Positions 1 through 5,122 of a stretch of 6,088 bases of DNA are shown here, one piece after another. Made by a program: the position numbers and the translations under genes. This DNA is from Elusimicrobiota bacterium. GTDB lineage: Bacteria; Elusimicrobiota; Elusimicrobia; Elusimicrobiales; Elusimicrobiaceae. The notes below the pieces were generated by a model. The model was not told the origin of the DNA, ran no database searches, and saw nothing but the letters and a program-made list of their open reading frames with translations. The stretch covers positions 1-6,088 of the forward strand of contig JAEXBW010000077.1 in assembly GCA_023393825.1 (NCBI GenBank), read 5' to 3'. The first letter of the stretch is position 1. Each line of letters starts with the position of its first letter.

Positions 1-1
1 A

Positions 2-104
2 GTATTTTGCGGCAAGACGCGAAGCGGGGAGGGAAGGATACCGTGAGTGGCTGGAAGCCCGTGTATCTGACTGACCAAAGCGACAAAGTATTGCCGCAAA
101 ATAC
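2..104. repeat. Palindromic element 1, with 14-bp perfect terminal inverted repeats and an inner hairpin
   Basis: GTATTTTGCGGCAA at 2-15 is the exact reverse complement of 91-104. Inside lies a second hairpin at 36-68. Bases 36-41 pair with 63-68 (one G.T), 47-52 pair with 56-61/62 around a 3-nt GGA loop with one bulged C, and a 5-nt bulge (42-46) sits on the left side. This inner hairpin recurs at 166-198 exactly 130 bp downstream. Size and terminal inverted repeats resemble a small non-autonomous mobile element or an extragenic palindromic repeat. No target-site duplication can be assessed because only one base lies to the left. Confidence 0.6.
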
Positions 105-113
105 GCCGCAAAA

Positions 114-130
114 ATTGCGTGATTTGATTA
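114..130 (+). repeat. 17-bp direct repeat, copy 1
   Basis: ATTGCGTGATTTGATTA is repeated exactly at 3089-3105, in the other intergenic region. Here it sits between the two palindromic elements. Its first bases also form a small hairpin (CGCAA 107-111 with TTGCG 115-119). A perfect 17-mer match between two short non-coding stretches is very unlikely by chance, so I read it as part of a dispersed intergenic repeat. Confidence 0.6.
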
Positions 131-148
131 GGTTTGAGGTTAGTTTAT

Positions 149-214
149 GTTTTATTTGCCGCAAGGTATATCAAGAGCGGCTGGAAGCCCGCATATCCGA
201 AGCGGCAAAAAAAC
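149..214. repeat. Palindromic element 2, a shorter relative of element 1
   Basis: The outer arms GTTTTATTTGCCGC (149-162) and GCGGCAAAAAAAC (202-214) pair over their whole length with one bulged A. The inner hairpin 166-198 has the same topology as 36-68: a lower stem, a 5-nt left bulge (172-176), an upper stem, a bulged C and a GGA loop. Over 35 aligned positions (36-70 against 166-200) 27 are identical. Most stem differences keep pairing, for example C41-G63 becomes T171-A193, and three G.T pairs become G-C or C-G. It could be a dispersed palindromic repeat or a structured RNA; the sequence alone does not decide. Confidence 0.6.
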
Positions 215-277
215 TTAAAATAACCCAAAGATAACAAATTGCTAGCCAAAAACCGCCAAGCGGAGGAAATACACATA

Positions 278-307
278 TTGCACCGCCGCCAAAAAAAGAT
301 TTATACT
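278..307 (+). promoter_or_regulatory. Putative sigma-70-type promoter for the oxidoreductase operon
   Basis: TATACT at 302-307 matches five of six bases of the TATAAT -10 consensus. TTGCAC at 278-283, 18 bp upstream, is a weak -35 that keeps the TTG. It lies just ahead of the Shine-Dalgarno at 321 and would give a very short leader. The match is modest, and a promoter further upstream, beyond the palindromic elements, is equally possible. Confidence 0.4.
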
Positions 308-320
308 ATCTTATAGCATC

Positions 321-327
321 AGGAGGT
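321..327 (+). promoter_or_regulatory. Strong Shine-Dalgarno of the ferredoxin-like gene
   Basis: AGGAGGT lies 3 nt before the ATG at 331. It is a near-perfect anti-16S complement and fixes the start of the first gene of the operon. Confidence 0.8.
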
Positions 328-330
328 CCT

Positions 331-534
331 ATGCCCAAAATAGAAGTCAACGAAATGCGTTGCAAAGGTTGCAAACTTTGCACAAAGGCCTGCCCAAAAG
401 GCTGCATTGAGATATCCGATTCGTTTAGTAAAACAGGTTACTACCCCGCTAAACTGGCAAAGCCCGATTGCTGCATAGGCTGCGGCATGTGCTATTTGGT
501 TTGCCCCGATTTAGCTATCACGGTTTTTAAATAG
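331..534 (+). CDS. 2x[4Fe-4S] ferredoxin-like (delta) subunit of a 2-oxoacid:ferredoxin oxidoreductase
   Basis: This 67-residue cytoplasmic protein should hold two [4Fe-4S] clusters and relay electrons from the catalytic subunits to free ferredoxin. Two complete binding motifs are visible: C11-x2-C14-x2-C17-x3-C21-P and C48-x2-C51-x2-C54-x3-C58-P. Two further cysteines, C25 and C47, lie outside the motifs. The length suits the small ferredoxin subunit of four-subunit VOR/KOR enzymes, which sits first in many such operons. The start is supported by AGGAGGT just upstream. The TAG stop overlaps the GAGGT Shine-Dalgarno of the alpha-subunit gene, whose ATG is 8 nt downstream, so the two are very likely co-translated. 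A stand-alone ferredoxin with the same motifs is possible, but the operon position argues for a complex subunit. Confidence 0.93.
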   Translation: MPKIEVNEMRCKGCKLCTKACPKGCIEISDSFSKTGYYPAKLAKPDCCIGCGMCYLVCPDLAITVFK

Positions 535-542
535 AGGTATTT

Positions 543-1706
543 ATGGCAGAAAAAGTGTTGATGAAAGGCAATGAAGCTTTGTCTGAAGGCGCTATAAGAG
601 CGGGTTGCAGATTTTTTGCGGGCTATCCCATAACGCCGCAGAACGAAGTTCCCGAATATATGTCTTGGCGGCAGGAAGAAGTAGGCGGTGCATTTGTGCA
701 GGCCGAAAGTGAAGTTGCCGCCGTTAATATGATTTACGGCGCGGCCGCAACAGGCGTACGCGCAATGACGTCCTCCTCCTCCCCCGGTATCAGCTTAAAG
801 CAGGAAGGTATTTCCTATCTGGCGGGTGCGGACTTACCCTGCCTTATAGCAAATATTATGAGGGGCGGCCCCGGCCTTGGCAATATTGCAGGCGCGCAGG
901 GCGACTATATACAAGCAACTCGCGGCGGCGGCAACGGCGATTACAGAACGCTGGTTTTTGCGCCGTTTAGCGTAGAAGAACTGGGCAACTTCCCCAAGAT
1001 AGCTTTTGAAGCGTCCGAAAAGTACCGTATACCCGCCATGATATTGGCCGACGGTATTTTGGGGCAGATGATGGAAGGTATGTCTTATAACTTTGAACCC
1101 GTTGACGTAAAAACGCTTAAAACACCCTCTTGGGCGCTTGGCGTTAATGACGGCACAAGGGGTAAGAACAATGTTTCTTCCTACGGTTTGGGCGAAGGCG
1201 AACTTGAACGCATGGTATTAAAACGTGCGGAAAGATATGCCCTTGTAGAACAAAACGAAGTTCTTTTTGAAGAAAGATATACCAACGACGCAGATATTAT
1301 TGTTGTGGCTTACGGCATATCCGCCCGCGCAAGCATAGCCGCAATTAACATAGCAAGGGCAAAAGGGCTTAAGGTAGGTTTATTAAGACCTATTACCCTG
1401 TGGCCCTTCCCCACGCAAAAGATAGCGCAGCTGGCGCAAAAGTGCCAAGCAATGCTGTGCGTGGAAATGAGTTTAGGCCAAATGATTGTGGACGTTAAAC
1501 TTGCCGTAAACGGTAAAGTTCCCGTTTATCTGCACGCCAGACCGGGGGCGTTCTTCCCCGTGGCGGAAGATATTGCAATAGCAATAGAATCCGCATTAAA
1601 AGGCAAAAAAGAACAGCTTTTTGACCTTAAGGATTTAGCGCATAAAGCGCAAAATGCCTGCGCTCAAAAGAGCGATACCATTTGCAAGGAGGGCGCTTTA
1701 TTATGA
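543..1706 (+). CDS. vorB: 2-oxoacid:ferredoxin oxidoreductase alpha subunit, VorB type (3-methyl-2-oxobutanoate dehydrogenase)
   Basis: This 387-residue protein is the large subunit of a CoA-acylating, ferredoxin-reducing 2-oxoacid decarboxylase. It carries the pyrimidine-binding half of the TPP site and the transketolase C-like domain. The N-terminal domain shows GYPITPQNEVPEYMS (residues 27-41) and AESEVAA (54-60), whose glutamates are candidates for contacting the TPP aminopyrimidine. It continues with TSSSSPGISL (76-85), RGGPGLG (107-113), and a second-domain core ending in LLRPITLWPFP (280-290). The start and the run from MKGNEA through the GYPITP block match my memory of VorB-family proteins, hence the branched-chain (2-oxoisovalerate) assignment. 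The substrate cannot be fixed from sequence, and 2-oxoglutarate or other 2-oxoacids remain possible. The TGA stop overlaps the next gene's ATG (ATGA at 1703-1706), indicating translational coupling. Confidence 0.93.
   Translation: MAEKVLMKGNEALSEGAIRAGCRFFAGYPITPQNEVPEYMSWRQEEVGGAFVQAESEVAAVNMIYGAAATGVRAMTSSSSPGISLKQEGISYLAGADLPCLIANIMRGGPGLGNIAGAQGDYIQATRGGGNGDYRTLVFAPFSVEELGNFPKIAFEASEKYRIPAMILADGILGQMMEGMSYNFEPVDVKTLKTPSWALGVNDGTRGKNNVSSYGLGEGELERMVLKRAERYALVEQNEVLFEERYTNDADIIVVAYGISARASIAAINIARAKGLKVGLLRPITLWPFPTQKIAQLAQKCQAMLCVEMSLGQMIVDVKLAVNGKVPVYLHARPGAFFPVAEDIAIAIESALKGKKEQLFDLKDLAHKAQNACAQKSDTICKEGALL
1686..1692 (+). promoter_or_regulatory. Shine-Dalgarno deciding the beta-subunit start
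   Basis: AAGGAGG lies 10 nt before the ATG at 1703, inside the 3' end of the alpha gene. It supports ATG 1703 over an in-frame TTG at 1682, which lies upstream of this ribosome-binding site. Confidence 0.75.
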
Positions 1707-2470
1707 CAACAGAAATGAAACCCATTACAAAAAGGCCCCAAGCCCTTGTTGATATACCCACGCACTATTGCCCCGGTTGCGGACACAGTGTTGTTCATCG
1801 TTTAGTCGGCGAGACTATTGACGAGCTGGGCATAAGAAACAGAACAGTTTGCGTTGCCCCCGTGGGCTGCGCCGTATTTGCAGATAAATACTTTAATTGC
1901 GACGGTATACAAGGCCCGCACGGCAGAGGCCCCGCCATTGCAACGGGCATTAAGCGCGCTAACCCAAATACTATCGTATTTTCCTATCAGGGCGACGGGG
2001 ATTTAGCTTCCATCGGTATGGCGGAAATTGTGCACGCCGCCGCACGCGGGGAGAAGATTACCGTCATCTTTATCAACAATGCTATCTACGGTATGACGGG
2101 CGGGCAAATGGCCCCCACCACGCTTGTGGGACAGGTTGCCACAACAGCGCCCAAGGGTAGAAATCCAGAACTTCAGGGTTATCCTATGAATGTGTCGGAA
2201 ATGTTAAGCCAAGTTAAGGCCGTTAAGTACATTGAAAGGGTTTCAGTTGATACCCCGCAAAATGTAATTAAAGCCAAAAAGGCGGTTAAAAAAGCTTTCC
2301 AAAACCAAGTGGACGGTGTTGGGTTCTCCTTTGTGGAAGTACTTTCAATATGCCCGACAAACTGGGGCGTTGACGCCATAAAAGCCTTAGACTTTTTAAG
2401 GGAAAAAATGATGCCGCAATACCCTCTTGGCGTATTTAAGGACGAAGGCAAAACGCAGGAGGCCAAATAA
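1703..2470 (+). CDS. 2-oxoacid:ferredoxin oxidoreductase beta subunit (TPP- and Fe-S-binding)
   Basis: This 255-residue subunit binds the diphosphate end of TPP and, in this family, a [4Fe-4S] cluster next to it. CPGCGH (residues 23-28) provides the first two cluster cysteines. C50 or C56 and C217 in CPTNWG are candidates for the others. The TPP/Mg motif begins at GDGD (97-100) and ends at NN (125-126), a spacing typical of TPP enzymes, followed by IYGMTGGQ (128-135). KGRNPELQGYP (151-161) is a further family block. It has no C-terminal extension and lacks the fused domains of single-chain pyruvate:ferredoxin oxidoreductase. It pairs with the upstream alpha subunit to complete the active site. 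ATG 1703 is preferred because of the ATGA overlap and the Shine-Dalgarno at 1686-1692. Family assignment is firm; substrate specificity is inferred from the alpha subunit. Confidence 0.93.
   Translation: MTTEMKPITKRPQALVDIPTHYCPGCGHSVVHRLVGETIDELGIRNRTVCVAPVGCAVFADKYFNCDGIQGPHGRGPAIATGIKRANPNTIVFSYQGDGDLASIGMAEIVHAAARGEKITVIFINNAIYGMTGGQMAPTTLVGQVATTAPKGRNPELQGYPMNVSEMLSQVKAVKYIERVSVDTPQNVIKAKKAVKKAFQNQVDGVGFSFVEVLSICPTNWGVDAIKALDFLREKMMPQYPLGVFKDEGKTQEAK
2457..2462 (+). promoter_or_regulatory. Shine-Dalgarno deciding the gamma-subunit start
   Basis: AGGAGG lies 9 nt before the ATG at 2472 and within the last codons of the beta gene. It rules in favour of ATG 2472 over an in-frame TTG at 2427, which would add 15 charged residues before the conserved N-terminus. 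Confidence 0.75.
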
Positions 2471-2471
2471 T

Positions 2472-3014
2472 ATGTATCAGGGACTTAAAATATCAGGTTT
2501 CGGCGGACAGGGCGTAGTATCCGCAGGCGTATTATTGGCACAGGCAGGCCTTATGGACGGGAAAGCCGCAAGCTGGTTTCCTTCTTACGGGCCGGAAATG
2601 CGTGGAGGCACAGCAAACTGCTCCGTTGTTATAACCGACGGGGAAGTTTCCACACCAGTGGTAAGCAGCCCCGATACCGCTATCGTTATGAACGAACCTT
2701 CCCTTACCAAATTTGAACCTTTGGTAAAAAGCGGCGGACTGCTAATTATTAACAGCTCGCTTATAAAAGGCAAAGCTACAAGAAAAGATATTAAAGTTGT
2801 TTATGTTGCCTGCAACGAAATTGCCGAAAAGGTGGGTTCTTTAAAAGCGGCCAACCTTGTGGCCCTTGGCGTTTTTGCGGGGCTTACGGGAGCAGTGAGC
2901 ATAGACAGCATTGAACACGCTATGAAGAAGGTTTTTAAGCGTGCCAAGCCCGAAATGATTGCGCTTAACCGCAAAGCTTTGGAAGAAGGCGCAAAACTTA
3001 AACCCGAAGCTTAA
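2472..3014 (+). CDS. 2-oxoacid:ferredoxin oxidoreductase gamma subunit
   Basis: This 180-residue protein is of the pyruvate/ketoacid:ferredoxin oxidoreductase catalytic-domain gamma family, the subunit associated with CoA binding. The glycine-rich N-terminus GFGGQGV (residues 9-15) is the family hallmark. It is followed by SWFPSYGPEMRGG (34-46), with C50 shortly after, and by a C-terminal helical segment beginning near AANLVALG (126-133). The length is normal for the free-standing gamma subunit. The gene starts 1 nt after the beta-subunit stop and is the last of the operon; a strong terminator follows 31 nt downstream of its stop. The order delta-alpha-beta-gamma is typical of VOR/KOR-type enzymes. 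Nothing appears missing, so the operon should encode a complete four-subunit complex. Confidence 0.93.
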   Translation: MYQGLKISGFGGQGVVSAGVLLAQAGLMDGKAASWFPSYGPEMRGGTANCSVVITDGEVSTPVVSSPDTAIVMNEPSLTKFEPLVKSGGLLIINSSLIKGKATRKDIKVVYVACNEIAEKVGSLKAANLVALGVFAGLTGAVSIDSIEHAMKKVFKRAKPEMIALNRKALEEGAKLKPEA

Positions 3015-3045
3015 TTAAGCAGCAATACAAAATATTACTAATGTA

Positions 3046-3076
3046 AAAACCCCCGCTCGGTAAGAACGGGGGTTTT
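3046..3076 (+). terminator. Rho-independent terminator of the oxidoreductase operon, probably bidirectional
   Basis: CCCCCG (3050-3055) pairs with CGGGGG (3067-3072). Two more pairs can form inside a C/A mismatch, leaving a GGTAA loop. The stem is followed on the plus strand by TTTTGTTTT. The 5' side carries AAAAA, so the minus-strand transcript also ends in a U tract, and the same hairpin could stop read-through from the convergent operon. Confidence 0.88.
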
Positions 3077-3088
3077 GTTTTATCAAAT

Positions 3089-3105
3089 ATTGCGTGATTT
3101 GATTA
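3089..3105 (+). repeat. 17-bp direct repeat, copy 2
   Basis: This is an exact copy of 114-130. Here it also forms part of a 7-bp inverted repeat, ATCAAAT (3082-3088) with ATTTGAT (3097-3103), separated by 8 nt. It lies just downstream of the oxidoreductase operon terminator. Confidence 0.6.
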
Positions 3106-3155
3106 ATGCTGTTTGTATTGGAACAAATTTGCAAGCAGCCTGCGTGGATTTTCAG

Positions 3156-3261
3156 ATTTTAGGTAAATTTTAGTTTTATTCTAAGTGCGGAGTACGAAAG
3201 AGTATACGAGCAAAGCGAGTTTCGGTACTTTAACGAAGAAAAAACTAAAATTTACCAAAAT
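3156..3261. repeat. Large imperfect palindrome with 16-bp perfect arms (MITE-like or palindromic repeat)
   Basis: GGTAAATTTTAGTTTT (3162-3177) is the exact reverse complement of 3241-3256. The pairing extends outward by five bases (3156-3160 with 3257-3261) past one bulged A, and inward by TTC/GAA past another. A second hairpin lies at the centre: AGTACGAAA (3191-3199) with TTTCGGTACT (3220-3229), one bulged G. The core contains GTATAC and a CGAG-CAAAG-CGAG direct repeat. At about 100 bp it is similar in size to the element at 2-104, although the sequences differ. There is no coding potential and no clear target-site duplication. Confidence 0.65.
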
Positions 3262-3311
3262 ATGGAAATTTGCTAGCGGCATACCACTAAGCAGAACACG
3301 GTGGGTTTTAA

Positions 3312-3354
3312 AAAGAAGCCGACTTACGCCTAATTGCTAACGGCATAAGTCGGC
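3312..3354 (-). terminator. Rho-independent terminator of the minus-strand operon
   Basis: GCCGACTTA (3318-3326) pairs with TAAGTCGGC (3346-3354). A mismatch and a further GCC/GGC segment follow, closing a loop of 11 nt. Read on the minus strand the stem is followed by TTCTTTTT, a U-rich tail. It lies 21 nt past the stop of the rRNA methyltransferase gene. The plus-strand side has no T-tract, so it is directional. Confidence 0.82.
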
Positions 3355-3374
3355 ACAGAACAAAACAATCTTTG

Positions 3375-4550
3375 TTATCTTACTTCAAGCAGGGCGAAGT
3401 GCAAGTATTCGGTTTCAGGCATCCCCAACAAAATAGGATGATCCTTAGCCTGCCCGCGCAACTCTATAAGATTAACGCGTTTGCCTGCTTTAGCTGCAGC
3501 CTGCTGTAAAATATCAACAAAAATTTCTCTTGTGATATGGTGCGAACAGGTGGAAGTAGCCAAAAGGCCGCCGCTCTTTAAACCTTCCAAAGCCATGCGG
3601 TTAAGTTTAATGTAAAGGTTTATGGCCTGCGGCAAGCTCTTGCGGTTTTTAACAAAGGCGGGCGGGTCAAGCAAAACCATATCTGGCTGGTCGGGCAATT
3701 CGCCCTTAATCATAGCGGAGAGCAATCTTTCTGCATCGTCTTTATGGTAGTCACATTTATCTTTGCTGATACCGTTAAGTTCTACGTTTCTGTTGGCATA
3801 TTCTACGGCAGGTGCGGAAGAGTCCACGCCCCACACGGCTGTTGCGCCGTTTAAAGCGGCTGTAATGCCGAAGGAGCCGATATAAGAATATAAATCCAAG
3901 ACAATTTTTTCTTTAAAGAAAGGTTTTAAAAACTCTCTGTTTTCCTTTTGGTCAAAGTAAAAACCCGTCTTTTGTCCACCGGCCAAGGGTATAATATATT
4001 TTACGCCGTTTTCTTCTATCTCTGTTTCGGTGGGGACTTCCCCAATAGTTTCTGGCGCAAGCGGTAAGCCTTCCAAGGCTCTAAACGGGCTATCGCCTTT
4101 TAACACAATACCTTTGGGTTTAAAAATCTTTTGCACGGCGGATAAAATATCATCTTTAAGCGCGTCCATGCCCGCGGTTAAAATATCAACCACAACATAG
4201 TCGCCGTATCTGTCAATTACCAAACCCGGCATAGCGTCGGCCTCGCCAAAGCACATACGCCCAAATTTGCGCAAACCAAAGCGTTTGCGATAGGCGTAGG
4301 CATTATCAATACCTTCCAAAATAAAGTTTTTGCTTAAAGGTTCTTCCCCTTTAACTATAAGGCGCACGGCGATAAGGCTGTGCGGGTTAAAAAAGCCCGT
4401 GCCTATTATGCCGCCGCGGGAGTCTTTTACCTGTACGATGCTGCCTGCGGGAATGGTGGTATCAACATTTTCAAGTTCGTTGGAGAATATCCAATAATGC
4501 CCCTTTTTAATTCTTAAATCTTCTTTTGCTCTCATTATTACTTCTTTCAT
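3375..4550 (-). CDS. rlmI: Class I SAM-dependent 23S rRNA (cytosine-C5)-methyltransferase, RlmI-like
   Basis: This 391-residue protein is close to the length of E. coli RlmI, which makes m5C1962 in 23S rRNA. The N-terminal PUA-like RNA-binding part begins with KKGHYWIFSNEL (residues 15-26). A linker with FGEADAMPGLVIDRYGDY (101-118) leads to the methyltransferase domain. That domain has KTGFYFDQKENR (194-205), the SAM-binding motif I LDLYSYIGSFG (218-228), acidic D243, the motif IV LLDPPAFVKNRK (293-304) and TCSHHI (334-339), where C335 is the likely nucleophile. The ATG at 4550 overlaps the upstream stop (ATGA) and has AAGGTG 7 nt upstream. An internal ATG at residue 6 is a weaker alternative. 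It is the last gene of its operon. The exact target base is inferred from the family. Confidence 0.9.
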   Translation of the reverse strand: MKEVIMRAKEDLRIKKGHYWIFSNELENVDTTIPAGSIVQVKDSRGGIIGTGFFNPHSLIAVRLIVKGEEPLSKNFILEGIDNAYAYRKRFGLRKFGRMCFGEADAMPGLVIDRYGDYVVVDILTAGMDALKDDILSAVQKIFKPKGIVLKGDSPFRALEGLPLAPETIGEVPTETEIEENGVKYIIPLAGGQKTGFYFDQKENREFLKPFFKEKIVLDLYSYIGSFGITAALNGATAVWGVDSSAPAVEYANRNVELNGISKDKCDYHKDDAERLLSAMIKGELPDQPDMVLLDPPAFVKNRKSLPQAINLYIKLNRMALEGLKSGGLLATSTCSHHITREIFVDILQQAAAKAGKRVNLIELRGQAKDHPILLGMPETEYLHFALLEVR

Positions 4551-5122
4551 ATTTTTTCACCTTTTTTAACTAATTTTATACCTGCTTTGCACATAGGGCA
4601 TTGTGACGGTTCGTAAGTATCAAGAGGATAACTTAAAAGCGCCCTTAAAGGCACGTTGCCTACCGCGCCTCCGCAAGACCTGTCCACTATAACGGCTACG
4701 CCGATAACATGGGCATTGAGCATCTTTACAAGACTTACGGCTTCGTTAACTTTACGTCCCGTCATTGTAACATTGTCTACGATAAGTACCTTTTCTTCCG
4801 GCTTAATATTCATAGAGCCTTTAAGCTTCATTACGCCGTTTTCCATAACAGTAAAGACGGAGCGCGCGTTTTTTACGCGGGCGACTTCCTGCGCTAAGAT
4901 GGAGTTTTCCGCCGTGGGAGCCAAAACAACATCAGGTTTTTTATCAAACAAATCTGCAAGGGAGGCCGCTATACGGCTGGCGACGCTGGGATACTGCATT
5001 ACAACGGTTGTATCAACATAGCTTTGTATGTGCAGGCCGCAGGGCAGTTCAAAGTGGCCGTCGGTTATGGCGTCGTTTTCGCCCAGAATACTTATTATAT
5101 CAATATTATGTTTCTTAAGCAT
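4547..5122 (-). CDS. Orotate phosphoribosyltransferase-like protein (PyrE family) with altered active-site motifs
   Basis: This 191-residue type I phosphoribosyltransferase has the overall layout of the PyrE form found in Thermus-like and many anaerobic bacteria. It has DGHFELPCGLHIQSYV near residues 21-36 (canonical: GHF.LSSGLHS..Y), QYP at 43-45, the PRPP-loop region VLIVDNVTMTGRK at 112-124, DRS at 147-149, and a C-terminal YEPSQCPMCKAG (170-181). Several positions depart from what I know of the active enzyme. The PRPP loop has D116-N117 where two acidic residues are usual, and MTG in place of TTG. The diphosphate loop reads APTAEN (68-73) instead of a GG-containing loop. The usual LRRGF is LKGSM (100-104). 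It may use another substrate, be regulatory or be weakly active. Its ATG abuts the upstream TAA, and its stop overlaps the methyltransferase start. Confidence 0.8.
   Translation of the reverse strand: MLKKHNIDIISILGENDAITDGHFELPCGLHIQSYVDTTVVMQYPSVASRIAASLADLFDKKPDVVLAPTAENSILAQEVARVKNARSVFTVMENGVMKLKGSMNIKPEEKVLIVDNVTMTGRKVNEAVSLVKMLNAHVIGVAVIVDRSCGGAVGNVPLRALLSYPLDTYEPSQCPMCKAGIKLVKKGEKI

Larger units (their letters stand above)
1..330. other. Intergenic region rich in structured repeats, upstream of the 2-oxoacid oxidoreductase operon
   Basis: I see no convincing gene here. An open frame at 7-234 has no recognisable protein character, and its frame runs through both palindromic elements. 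The region holds, from left to right, a palindrome bounded by a 14-bp perfect inverted repeat (2-104), a 17-bp sequence recurring at 3089-3105 (114-130), a second palindrome (149-214), a short CCGC/GCGG hairpin at 253-263, a putative promoter (278-307) and the Shine-Dalgarno of the first gene (321-327). The word GCCGCAA(A) recurs at 93, 105 and 159, adding to the repetitive character. The upstream gene, if any, lies outside the window. Confidence 0.7.
3015..3374. other. Convergent intergenic region with terminators, a large palindrome and short repeats
   Basis: No gene is seen between the two convergent operons. The region contains the plus-strand terminator (3046-3076), a 17-bp repeat shared with 114-130 (3089-3105), a large imperfect palindrome (3156-3261) and the minus-strand terminator (3312-3354). 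Near-copies of two short words flank the palindrome: AAATTTGCAAGCAGC (3125-3139) against AAATTTGCTAGCGGC (3266-3280), with 13 of 15 identical. TTGCTARCGGCATA occurs at 3270-3283 and 3334-3347. Three hundred and sixty bases is long for convergent genes in so compact a window, which fits repeat insertion. Confidence 0.7.

Noticed and set aside
2..214. CRISPR-like array because of the repeated hairpin core
   Set aside because: There are only two imperfect copies, 130 bp apart, with no regular spacers and no cas genes.
7..234. 75-codon open frame on the plus strand
   Set aside because: It runs across both palindromic elements, its repeated peptide segments come from the DNA repeats, it has no Shine-Dalgarno, and it resembles no family I know.
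1682..1702. Upstream TTG start for the beta subunit
   Set aside because: The Shine-Dalgarno lies downstream of the TTG, and ATG 1703 forms the usual ATGA overlap with the alpha stop.
2427..2471. Upstream TTG start for the gamma subunit
   Set aside because: It would add a charged 15-residue leader not typical of the family; AGGAGG at 2457-2462 supports ATG 2472.
2179..2773. Minus-strand open frames opposite the beta and gamma genes
   Set aside because: They are antisense shadows of genes with clear family motifs and show no protein character or ribosome-binding site.
3156..3261. tRNA or small structured RNA gene in the large palindrome
   Set aside because: There is no cloverleaf, T-loop or CCA-end signature; a long palindromic DNA repeat fits better, though a transcript cannot be excluded.
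3312..3354. Reading the second hairpin as a backup terminator for the plus-strand operon
   Set aside because: No T-tract follows it on the plus strand; the U-rich tail appears only on the minus strand.
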